A stretch of DNA of 64,000 nt from an uncultured Verrucomicrobiota bacterium. Lineage in GTDB: Bacteria > Verrucomicrobiota > Kiritimatiellia > CAIVKH01. The notes beneath the pieces are model-generated. The model did no database searches and was not told the DNA's origin. It saw only the letters and a program-made list of their open reading frames with translations. Location of the stretch: positions 351,613-415,612 of the forward strand of contig CALMUP010000008.1 of assembly GCA_937872895.1 (NCBI GenBank), given 5' to 3'. The translations under genes were made by a program, and so were the position numbers. Shown here one piece after another: positions 35,067 through 42,237 of this stretch (position 1 is the first letter of the stretch; every line of letters starts with the position of its first letter).

Positions 35067-36478
35067 GTCGCCATGAAGCCGAGGTCGGGTTGGGCGAAGC
35101 GGCCGATGTTGGGCAGGACCAGCGGGAGGTCGGTCGGGCTGACGCCGAACCAGCGGGCGAGGGTGGCGGCCATTTCATCGGTCGAGACGGTCGGGATCCA
35201 ACTGCCGCGCGTGCCGGTATCACTCGGTCCCTGGATCTGCAGGATCGGCATGTCGCCATACAGACGGCCGCCGTTCACCGCGCCGCCGACCACGATGTGG
35301 TGGCCGCCCCAGGCGTGGTCGGATCCCTTGCCGTTGCTGTTGTAGGTGCGGTTGAAATCGGAGGCGGTGAACAGGGTCACGCGGTCGCTGATGCCGAGGG
35401 CCTCGGTGCCGTGATGGAAGTCGGCCACGGCGTTGCTCAACTGTTCGAGCAGGGCGTGGTGGTCCTCGAGTTGTGCGTCGTGCGTGTCGAATCCGCCGAG
35501 GGCGGCGAAGAATATCTGGCGGCGCATGCCGAGGGTCTGGCGGGCCTCGATCAGGCGGAGGATCATCCGGAGTTGGCTGGCCACGGGGTTGAGGCCGCCG
35601 GTGGGCAGGGTGCTGTTCGCGAAGGTCGCGGTGTGGTCCTGTACCGAGGACAGCGCGGTTTTCAGCAGGGTGTCGTTGGCCACGGCGCGGTTGATGATGT
35701 TGGCGTATTCCTGCTCGAACAGGTGGCCGTAGCTGCGGCCGAGCATCTGGTCCATGGCATGGTACTGCTGCTGGATCGGGGTCCAGTTGGCGTCGTACTG
35801 GGAGAGGCCGATGCTGCCTTGCGGGGTCACATGGTACTGGACCACTTCCTCGCCGACCTGGAAGAAATTGGAACCGGCGATCGAGATGTTCATCGAGACC
35901 TGGGATCCGGCGTTCAGCGATTGGAGCAGGTCGGCGAGGCGGCCGCCCCAACCGGTCTTGCGCGGGGAGTCGGGCACGGAGGTCTGCCATTGCACCTGCT
36001 GGTCGTTGTGCGAAAACAGGTAGGGAGGGACGGCGGCGGCGCCGGAGAGGTACTCCGCCTTGGTGATCGGGGCGACGAGGGTGCCGACGTTGCAGACGAT
36101 GGCCATCTTCTGCTGGTTGAAGATCGACTGCAGCGGGGCCATGGCGGGATGCAGTCCGAAGTCGCGTCCGTCGTCGCCGGGCAGGTTCAAGGGAAGCAGG
36201 GTGTTGCGGGGCAAGGCGAGGATGCCGCGGTCGCGGGCGTACTCGTCGTAGGCGGACTGCTCGCGCGGCACGAGCATGTTGTTCGCATCGTTGCCGCCAT
36301 ACAGGAACAGGCAGACGAGGATCTTGCTATCATCGAGGGGCGGGCCGCCTTGCGCGGAAACGGTCGCATTGAACAGGCGCAGCGTGCCGATGGTCGAGAG
36401 CAGGCCGGCGAAGCTCAGGCCGGAACAGGCGGCTTGCCCGATGAAGGCGCGGCGGGTGATCGGGGTGGATTCTTTCAT
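35063..36478 (-). CDS. DUF1501 protein with Tat-type signal
   Basis: Exported protein of 471 residues with an alkaline-phosphatase-like fold predicted for DUF1501. The N-terminus 'MKESTPITRRAFIGQAACSGLSFAGLLSTIGTLRLF' has a twin-arginine motif (TRRAFIG). Core motifs: 'LVCLFLYGGNDANNMLVP', 'GFDTHDAQLEDHHALLEQLSNAVADFH', 'VTLFTASDFNRTYNSNGKGSDHAWGGHHIVVGGAV'. The Asp, His and 'SDHAWGGHH' residues are likely metal ligands. It always seems to travel with DUF1800 in planctomycetes, verrucomicrobia and others, as here (ATGA overlap). Biochemical function is not established. Confidence 0.92.
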   Translation of the reverse strand: MKESTPITRRAFIGQAACSGLSFAGLLSTIGTLRLFNATVSAQGGPPLDDSKILVCLFLYGGNDANNMLVPREQSAYDEYARDRGILALPRNTLLPLNLPGDDGRDFGLHPAMAPLQSIFNQQKMAIVCNVGTLVAPITKAEYLSGAAAVPPYLFSHNDQQVQWQTSVPDSPRKTGWGGRLADLLQSLNAGSQVSMNISIAGSNFFQVGEEVVQYHVTPQGSIGLSQYDANWTPIQQQYHAMDQMLGRSYGHLFEQEYANIINRAVANDTLLKTALSSVQDHTATFANSTLPTGGLNPVASQLRMILRLIEARQTLGMRRQIFFAALGGFDTHDAQLEDHHALLEQLSNAVADFHHGTEALGISDRVTLFTASDFNRTYNSNGKGSDHAWGGHHIVVGGAVNGGRLYGDMPILQIQGPSDTGTRGSWIPTVSTDEMAATLARWFGVSPTDLPLVLPNIGRFAQPDLGFMAT

Positions 36479-39400
36479 CGTTGCACCAGGAATTCAGGTG
36501 AGTTCAGGACGAGGTACAGGGCGGTATTGGCGCGGAGCCGCTGGTAGGAGGTGCGGTAGTCGAGAACCAGGTCGAGTTGCTGGAACAGCGAGCGCAGGTC
36601 GTTGCGCAGCGTGGTGGACATCGCGCCGAACAGGAAGCGGGTGTCGAGGTGGTTGATCAGGGCTTCCTGGGCGTCGACCGGGGTCAGGCCGGGGGTTTGC
36701 AGGAGGGCGACCAGCGGATCGATCTTCAGGGTCAGGGTGACATTCGAATTGGTGGTCAGCGGTTCGGGAGTCCACATGCCCCAGTGGATCATGCCGAAGT
36801 GCAGGTTGGCTTCGCGGATCGCGGTGGTCTCGGCGAAGATCTGGAACTCGGGTGAAAAGAGGCCGGCGCGGGCGATGGCACCCGGTTGACGGTAACCGGG
36901 CTGGAAGAAGTTGAACACGGAGGAGGCGTACTGCGGGACCTGCTCGGGCATGGACCACTGGAACTCGAGGAACAGGCGCGGATCGCCGTTCGCGGCGAAG
37001 GGGGCATCGGGCAGATAGGCGCGCAACATGCGGGTCAGGCGCATCACCGGTTCGATCGGCTTGCCGAAGCTGACGGAGTTCCGAGGGGCCGCGGCGCGGG
37101 CCTCGTAATCGAGCAGCAAGGCGCGCAGGGTGGCGGCGAGGTCGCCGCGCACGCCGGATCCGTTGTCGTTGAACACCGAGGCGACGCGGTGGATGTAGCC
37201 GGGGCTGGGATTGCTGGTGATGAAGCGCTGGATCAACTGGCGGGCCATGAACGGTCCGAGGTTCGGGTGGTTGAACAACGCGTCGAGGGCGAGGCGCATC
37301 CGCTCCACGCCGTTGGTGCTGCCGGGGATGACCTGGCCGCCGACGATGGTGCGGTCCTGCGTATCGTGGCGCTCGGCGTAGAACGACATCGGACGCATGG
37401 AATCCCAGCCCCAGTAGAACCAGCCTTCGCGGTCAGCGACATTTCCGGGGCTCCATTCAGGTGGGTCCTGTTCATCGTAGTGGGCACTCCACCCGGTGAA
37501 GATGTGGGCGAGACCGACGATGTCGTCCTGGGTATAGGTCGGGATCGGCATGCCGTTGGGGTCGAGGCGGAACGAACCGTCGTTGTGCATCTCGGTCAGT
37601 CCGATCGAGAACAGTTGCATGATTTCACGGGCATAGTTCTCGTCCGGTTCGTGGCCGGTGACCGGATCGGGTTTCTGGTTGCGCATCATGCTCAGGTAGA
37701 CCCCCATCATCGGACTGAGGGTCACCTCCTCGATCAGGTCGCGGTAGTTGCCGAACGCACCGGCGAGCAATTGATCATAAAACAGGGTGATGCCTTCGTG
37801 CTCGCCATCCAGTGCGCCGAACTGGGAGACCACCATGATCTGGCTGAGGGCCCAGGCCATGCGTTGGCGAAGTTGGTCGGGCGCGGCGAGGGCATGTTGC
37901 CACCAGGCCATCTGGCGGGGTTGCTGCCAGCCGTCGCTGCCGTCCCGGGCCATCAATTCGGCGCGCCGTGCCTGGACGTACGGCAAGTGGTAGGTGGCGG
38001 GCAGGGCGAGCTGGTGGTCGATCCAGGCGGCGAAGGTGTTGGTGGACATGCCGGCGATGGTGTCATCGGTCGGGCCGAACGTGGCCTGGGTCAGGAAGCG
38101 GGCACTGTCGGCTTCGTTGGCAGGCGCGGTAGGTGCGGGGGGCGGGGTGATGGGCACGGGCATGGTTTGCCAGCCGGGCGACTGCACGAGGGGACCGATC
38201 AGTTCGCCCGCGGGGTGAGCGGTGGTGGTGATGCGGACCCACAGGTTGCCGGCATCGAGGGCGGCGAGGATGGTTTCGCGGGATACGCCGTTGGTTGCGG
38301 CGAAGTTCCAGGGTTGCAAGGCAACCTGGTCGAGCGGAAGGGAGTGGACGACGGTTCCGGACAGACCGTTGGAGGAAAGGATGATTTGCGCGGCGAGTTC
38401 CGCGGCGGACAATCCATTGAAGGTGAGGTTCACCTGGGCAGAGAGGCTGTTTCCGGTGCGGCGTACGGCGCCCACGCCGGAGCCTCCGGAGGGCAGTCCG
38501 GGGGCGGAACGAAGCTGGGCGACGTAGAGGACATCGGGCGCATCATCGATGGTAACGATGGAGACGGCCGGAGTACCGAGCAGGTAGTTGGTGCCGGGAA
38601 GCAGGGTTACCACGACGGACTCGGCCACTTCGATAGCGGCATCGGGCAGCGGAGGTACGTCGAGGGTCACGGTACGTTCGCCGGGACCGAATACGATGTG
38701 GCTCGGAAGGGATTGGTAATCGATGCCCGGTGATGCGCTTCCGGAGACGGCAAACGGGACGGTTACCGGGTCGATGCCGCCGGACCGGTAGAAGGTAAAT
38801 TGCGCGGCAGCCGCGGTCGACTCATAGGCGCGGGGGATGGTCGCGCCGATGGTGACCGCGTTGCCGCTGTCGAGGATGCGGAGAGCCTCCGGTCCGTCCG
38901 GCTGGCGCGGGGCGGTGGTGGCGGATAAGGGATTGAGACCGAGGAGGTGTTCCTCGAAATCGAACAAGCCATCGAGGTCGGAATCCTGATGGAAAACGGC
39001 GAGACGGAGCGAGAGACGTTCGCTGGTCGCTGCGTAATCATAGAGGGATTCACCCGCCGGTGTCATGTTGGGGAGGGCAATGATCTCGCGTTGGTCGGCA
39101 GCGGATCCGGGACGGACCCAAGCGACGGACAAGTGATCGCCGCCCCACGATTCCCGTTGATAGACTTCAAAGTAGTAGGGCTTACCGGCTTCGAGGTTCT
39201 GCGGGACGGATTCTTGCGAGGCATACTTGGACCATTCGCGGAACCCGGTCCAGCCGTCCACGTATGCAATCCGGGTGCGCGAGGACGGGGTGTTCGACAG
39301 GGAAAGCCACAACTCGCTGCTGTCATCGCTGGCTATCCAGAAGGTGTAGGCACCGGAAACGGGCGGGATCAGCCAGCCTCGCACATACCAACCGAATTGT

Positions 39401-39945
39401 TCCGCGTTGGGAGAGGTCTGGGCGAACTCGAGGGACGACCAGGTGGTCAAGGCGGCCGGAGGTATATTGTTGCTGACTGCGTGCTTGATATAGCCAACGC
39501 CAAATCCGGTCAGGCCGGTCCAGATCGATGCGGTCACGCCACCAGGTGCATACGTGGAGCGAAACGGCACTTCCATGTCATGGAAAAGACCATCACCAAG
39601 GACGGGACGGCCAAAGGAACGCCAGGTCATCAGGTCCGTGGTTGCCTCCACCTGATAGGCCATACCGGGCACGGTTTGGAATTGTACGCGGGCTCGATCA
39701 TTCGCGAGCATCGTAAAAAGCGTTGATCGCGGGAAACTGGCGGCGAGAAATGGATTGGTTCCCGCCCGCGCTTCCTCGGCATTGGTGAAACCGTCGCCAT
39801 CCGGATCATCGCCTGGCGGCAGGTTCCAACCATAAGCGGCCTCCCAGACATCGCTCACCCCGTTCGTGTTCCGATCAACTTGCGCGGAGGTCGTGACGGC
39901 AAGACCGATCCAAACTGCCGGTAACGCCAGATAGCGTGTTTTCAC
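36475..39945 (-). CDS. Secreted multidomain DUF1800 protein (PA14, Calx-beta, CHRD)
   Basis: Exported protein of about 1156 residues. Signal peptide ('KTRYLALPAVWIGLAVTTSAQ'), Asp-rich calcium-type repeat (~25-65, 'DDPDGDGFTNAEEARAGTNPF'), PA14-like sugar-binding domain (~135-290, 'VSGAYTFWIASDDSSELWLS'), second Asp-rich repeat (~320-340), Calx-beta (~370-470), CHRD (~470-595) and DUF1800 to the C-terminus ('RFLTQATFGPTDDTI', 'NYAREIMQLFSIGLTEMH', 'HDTQDRTIVGGQVIPG'). GTG 39945 is chosen because AAGGAG lies 8 bases upstream; other in-frame GTGs lie at 39978 and 39972. The stop overlaps DUF1501 (ATGA). The N-terminal sugar- and calcium-binding modules suggest action at the cell surface. Confidence 0.9.
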   Translation of the reverse strand: MKTRYLALPAVWIGLAVTTSAQVDRNTNGVSDVWEAAYGWNLPPGDDPDGDGFTNAEEARAGTNPFLAASFPRSTLFTMLANDRARVQFQTVPGMAYQVEATTDLMTWRSFGRPVLGDGLFHDMEVPFRSTYAPGGVTASIWTGLTGFGVGYIKHAVSNNIPPAALTTWSSLEFAQTSPNAEQFGWYVRGWLIPPVSGAYTFWIASDDSSELWLSLSNTPSSRTRIAYVDGWTGFREWSKYASQESVPQNLEAGKPYYFEVYQRESWGGDHLSVAWVRPGSAADQREIIALPNMTPAGESLYDYAATSERLSLRLAVFHQDSDLDGLFDFEEHLLGLNPLSATTAPRQPDGPEALRILDSGNAVTIGATIPRAYESTAAAAQFTFYRSGGIDPVTVPFAVSGSASPGIDYQSLPSHIVFGPGERTVTLDVPPLPDAAIEVAESVVVTLLPGTNYLLGTPAVSIVTIDDAPDVLYVAQLRSAPGLPSGGSGVGAVRRTGNSLSAQVNLTFNGLSAAELAAQIILSSNGLSGTVVHSLPLDQVALQPWNFAATNGVSRETILAALDAGNLWVRITTTAHPAGELIGPLVQSPGWQTMPVPITPPPAPTAPANEADSARFLTQATFGPTDDTIAGMSTNTFAAWIDHQLALPATYHLPYVQARRAELMARDGSDGWQQPRQMAWWQHALAAPDQLRQRMAWALSQIMVVSQFGALDGEHEGITLFYDQLLAGAFGNYRDLIEEVTLSPMMGVYLSMMRNQKPDPVTGHEPDENYAREIMQLFSIGLTEMHNDGSFRLDPNGMPIPTYTQDDIVGLAHIFTGWSAHYDEQDPPEWSPGNVADREGWFYWGWDSMRPMSFYAERHDTQDRTIVGGQVIPGSTNGVERMRLALDALFNHPNLGPFMARQLIQRFITSNPSPGYIHRVASVFNDNGSGVRGDLAATLRALLLDYEARAAAPRNSVSFGKPIEPVMRLTRMLRAYLPDAPFAANGDPRLFLEFQWSMPEQVPQYASSVFNFFQPGYRQPGAIARAGLFSPEFQIFAETTAIREANLHFGMIHWGMWTPEPLTTNSNVTLTLKIDPLVALLQTPGLTPVDAQEALINHLDTRFLFGAMSTTLRNDLRSLFQQLDLVLDYRTSYQRLRANTALYLVLNSPEFLVQR

Positions 39946-40107
39946 CCCGGGAACTCCTTGTGTGCGTTTCACACCCACTACCTTACGGAAGGCAAGCGCG
40001 CTTGTATAAAAGATTTAGGGGAATCTCTGATCTTTACTTCAGTAAACCGTGCCATCACCAACCTGCTTGCGGACAAGCAGTTCGGTTAAATCGTTCCATC
40101 TGGATCA

Positions 40108-40136
40108 TTGACTTTCCCCAAGGTGGCCTTTAGTCT
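40108..40136 (+). promoter_or_regulatory. Candidate promoter of the zinc-ribbon gene
   Basis: TTGACT at 40108-40113, 17-base spacer, TAGTCT at 40131-40136, in the 289-base intergenic stretch 39946-40234, in which I see no gene. It would give a leader of about 90 bases before GTG 40235. Confidence 0.4.
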
Positions 40137-40234
40137 CAAAAACTTTGGGATTTTTGACATGTTGATGGGTATTCGCTGCGGGGCTGTTTTTGGAACCGCG
40201 GTGAGCGTGAACAACGAAAAGGAGAGGCCAACCG

Positions 40235-40936
40235 GTGACGACCCTCGAAAAGCTACTCGTATTGCAGGATCGCGACAGAAAACTTCGTCAATTACTTCAG
40301 GAAACCCGGGATATTCCTGCCCGCAAGCAACTGATTGAATCTCGCCTGAAGGCCAACCGGGACGCCCTCCACCTCGCCCAGGAAAATCTCAAGAAGAACC
40401 TCGCTTCGATCAAGTCCGTGGAACTCGAAATCGAGTCGGTCAAGGACACGATTAAGAAATACCGCGGCCAGCAGGGCCAGATCAAATCCAACGACCAGTA
40501 CCGTGCCTTGGAGCGCGAAATTCGCGAACAACTGGGGCGGGTGCGCGAATTGGAAGAGCGTGAGATCGTATTGATGGAGGAAACCGAGACGCTCAAGAAG
40601 GTCGTGACCGAGCGCGAAGGTGCCTTGCAGCAGGATGACAGCGCCGTGCAGGGCGACCTCAAGGTCCTCGACGAGCGGTTGGCCAATCTTCAGGGCGAGA
40701 TCGAGCAGGCCCGCAAGAACCGCGAAGGACTCACCGACGGCATCGACGACTCCTGGCTCAGCCGGTACAGCCGTATTTTCAACAACAAGGGTGATTATGC
40801 CCTGGTGCCGGTGGAAAACGGTACGTGTGGCGGATGCCACATGAAGGTTCCCCCGCAACTGGTGCAGGACGCAAAGCGTGGCGACGCGATGGTGAGTTGC
40901 TCGTACTGCGGACGGCTCTTGTACTGGCAGACCTAA
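40235..40936 (+). CDS. Coiled-coil protein with C4 zinc ribbon (CT398/zf-RING_7 family)
   Basis: Cytosolic protein of 233 residues. Residues ~1-175 form a long antiparallel coiled coil rich in Glu, Lys, Arg and Leu. The C-terminus 'YALVPVENGTCGGCHMKVPPQLVQDAKRGDAMVSCSYCGRLLYW' is a C4 zinc ribbon (CxxC...CxxC). This architecture is the widespread CT398-like family, of which the structure is known but not a firm function; nucleic-acid binding has been suggested. GTG 40235 has AAAAGGAG 10 bases upstream. The rnpB promoter overlaps its 3' end. Confidence 0.92.
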   Translation: MTTLEKLLVLQDRDRKLRQLLQETRDIPARKQLIESRLKANRDALHLAQENLKKNLASIKSVELEIESVKDTIKKYRGQQGQIKSNDQYRALEREIREQLGRVRELEEREIVLMEETETLKKVVTEREGALQQDDSAVQGDLKVLDERLANLQGEIEQARKNREGLTDGIDDSWLSRYSRIFNNKGDYALVPVENGTCGGCHMKVPPQLVQDAKRGDAMVSCSYCGRLLYWQT

Positions 40937-40947
40937 TCCGGTAGGTT
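40919..40947 (+). promoter_or_regulatory. Predicted rnpB promoter inside the preceding gene
   Basis: TTGTAC at 40919-40924, 17-base spacer, TAGGTT at 40942-40947. Six bases later comes G40954, precisely the first base of helix P1 of RNase P RNA, so the predicted and structural 5' ends agree. Confidence 0.5.
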
Positions 40948-40953
40948 GACGTT

Positions 40954-41320
40954 GAAGTTCATGGGGATCCGATCGCTCCCGGTTTCGGCCGGGGGAGGAA
41001 AGTCCGGACTCCACAGGGCAGGTCGTTTCACCTGATAAGGGTGGAAAGGGTCCGGGTAAACCGGGCCGATGGAAAGTGCCACAGAAACAAACCGTCCCGC
41101 TCACGCCGCAAGGCGGGAATCGGGATAAGGGTGAAAAGGCGGTGTAAGAGACCACCGGCGCTGCTGCAAGGCAGCGGGCAAGGCAAACCCCGGCCGGAGC
41201 AAGATCAAATAGGAAGCGAGAGGCGGCCCGCCTCAAGGCGTTTCGGCGCGGGAGCTTCGGGTTGATCGCTCAGATAAATGATCGGTTAAAACAAGATCCG
41301 GCTTATCCCCCATGGACTTC
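40954..41320 (+). ncRNA. rnpB: RNase P RNA, bacterial type A
   Basis: Catalytic RNA of ribonuclease P, which cuts 5' leaders from pre-tRNAs; 367 bases, normal for type A. Terminal helix P1 is GAAGTTCATGGGG (40954-40966) with CCCCATGGACTTC (41308-41320). Universally conserved elements are present: GAGGAAAGTCCGGACTCC at 40995-41012, AGTGCCACAGAAA at 41075-41087, the 'AGAGACCACCGG' and 'AAACCCCGGCCGGAGCAAGA' segments, and ACAAGATCCGGCTTA at 41291-41305. P1 is followed by CTTTTT (41321-41326), a possible terminator. Open frames across this interval are spurious. Confidence 0.97.
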
Positions 41321-41334
41321 CTTTTTCGCAGGCG

Positions 41335-42237
41335 ATGACGATGGATGCCACAGTTGATCGATGGACCACGATGGCCGCGGTGCTTTTGCTCGTGGCGACG
41401 GGCGGGGTGGGGTGGATGGCGTGGCGGCTGATTGGCACGGAGGACCAACATCGCGCTCAACCACAACCAGCGGTACCCGAACCCGGTGTCGTTGCCGATG
41501 TGCGTGCGGCAACCATGCCGCTTCCGGATGAGGCGTGGAAAGCCATCGTTCCCGGTGGTGATGTCGCCGTGCGGCAGCCGCATGACCGGTACCGGTTGGC
41601 CGGGACGTTTTTCCTGATGGGTGGTTCGGACGCCGGACAACGCCTCGCGATCATCGACGACATCACCGGCAACCGCCAGCACATCGTCAGCGAAGGGCAA
41701 TCGTTCGACGGCCACGAAATCCTGCAGATATCTCCGGAACGCCTGATCATGCGGCGCGATGGCATCGAAATCGAACTGAGCCTCAGCTTCCAGGATGGTG
41801 TGGCGGTGGCCGCTGCGCCATCCGAGACCAATCAAGTCGCGGTGGTGGAGGAGCAGGTGCTCGAGACCAGCCGGTTCGGGAAACGCATCGGCGAATCGCG
41901 CTGGGTCATGCAGAAGGAAGCCTTGGTGGGATACTACCAGGAATTGCTGGAGGATCCGGAGCGGATAGCCTCGATCTACATGTCGATGAAGCCCGATTAC
42001 GATCCCGAGGGCCAGGTGGCTGGATACCGGCTGGAGAAGGAAGGCGAGGCGGAGTTCTTCGCGGCGGTCGGCTTGCAGGAAGGGGACACCATCCGACGGG
42101 TCAATTCGATGAACATGACCAGCCAGGCCCGGGCCGAATACTTCATCAGCGAGTTCATGAAGGAGCGGCTGGGTGCGGTGGTCCTGGATGTCGAGCGCAA
42201 CGGCCAGCAGGAAAAGCTGATCTACCTCTTCCGTTGA
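41335..42237 (+). CDS. GspC-like type II secretion protein
   Basis: Inner-membrane protein of 300 residues with the GspC layout. An N-terminal helix ('TTMAAVLLLVATGGVGWMAWRLIG') is followed by a linker and an HR domain ('YRLAGTFFLMGGSDAGQRLAIIDDITGNRQHIVSEGQSFDGHEILQISPERLIMRRDGIEIELSLSF'). The C-terminal PDZ domain is 'VAGYRLEKEGEAEFFAAVGLQEGDTIRRVNSMNMTSQARAEYFISEFMKERLGAVVLDVERNG'. In type II secretion, GspC links the inner-membrane platform to the GspD secretin. No other gsp genes adjoin it. ATG 41335 or 41341 could start translation; no strong Shine-Dalgarno. The last 16 bases overlap the convergent rnr gene. Confidence 0.85.
   Translation: MTMDATVDRWTTMAAVLLLVATGGVGWMAWRLIGTEDQHRAQPQPAVPEPGVVADVRAATMPLPDEAWKAIVPGGDVAVRQPHDRYRLAGTFFLMGGSDAGQRLAIIDDITGNRQHIVSEGQSFDGHEILQISPERLIMRRDGIEIELSLSFQDGVAVAAAPSETNQVAVVEEQVLETSRFGKRIGESRWVMQKEALVGYYQELLEDPERIASIYMSMKPDYDPEGQVAGYRLEKEGEAEFFAAVGLQEGDTIRRVNSMNMTSQARAEYFISEFMKERLGAVVLDVERNGQQEKLIYLFR

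Noticed and set aside
36886-38733. 615-codon plus-strand frame antisense to the DUF1800 gene
   Set aside because: Composition is Gly/Val/Asp/His-rich without domains; the minus strand encodes PA14, Calx-beta, CHRD and DUF1800 with a signal peptide.
39946-40234. Possible small gene in the longest gap (frames at 39936-40133 and 40108-40338)
   Set aside because: No Shine-Dalgarno, motif or plausible composition; the second frame runs into the zinc-ribbon gene in another frame.
40939-41265. Short frames across the RNase P RNA
   Set aside because: The interval is fully accounted for by rnpB with pairing ends and universally conserved elements.
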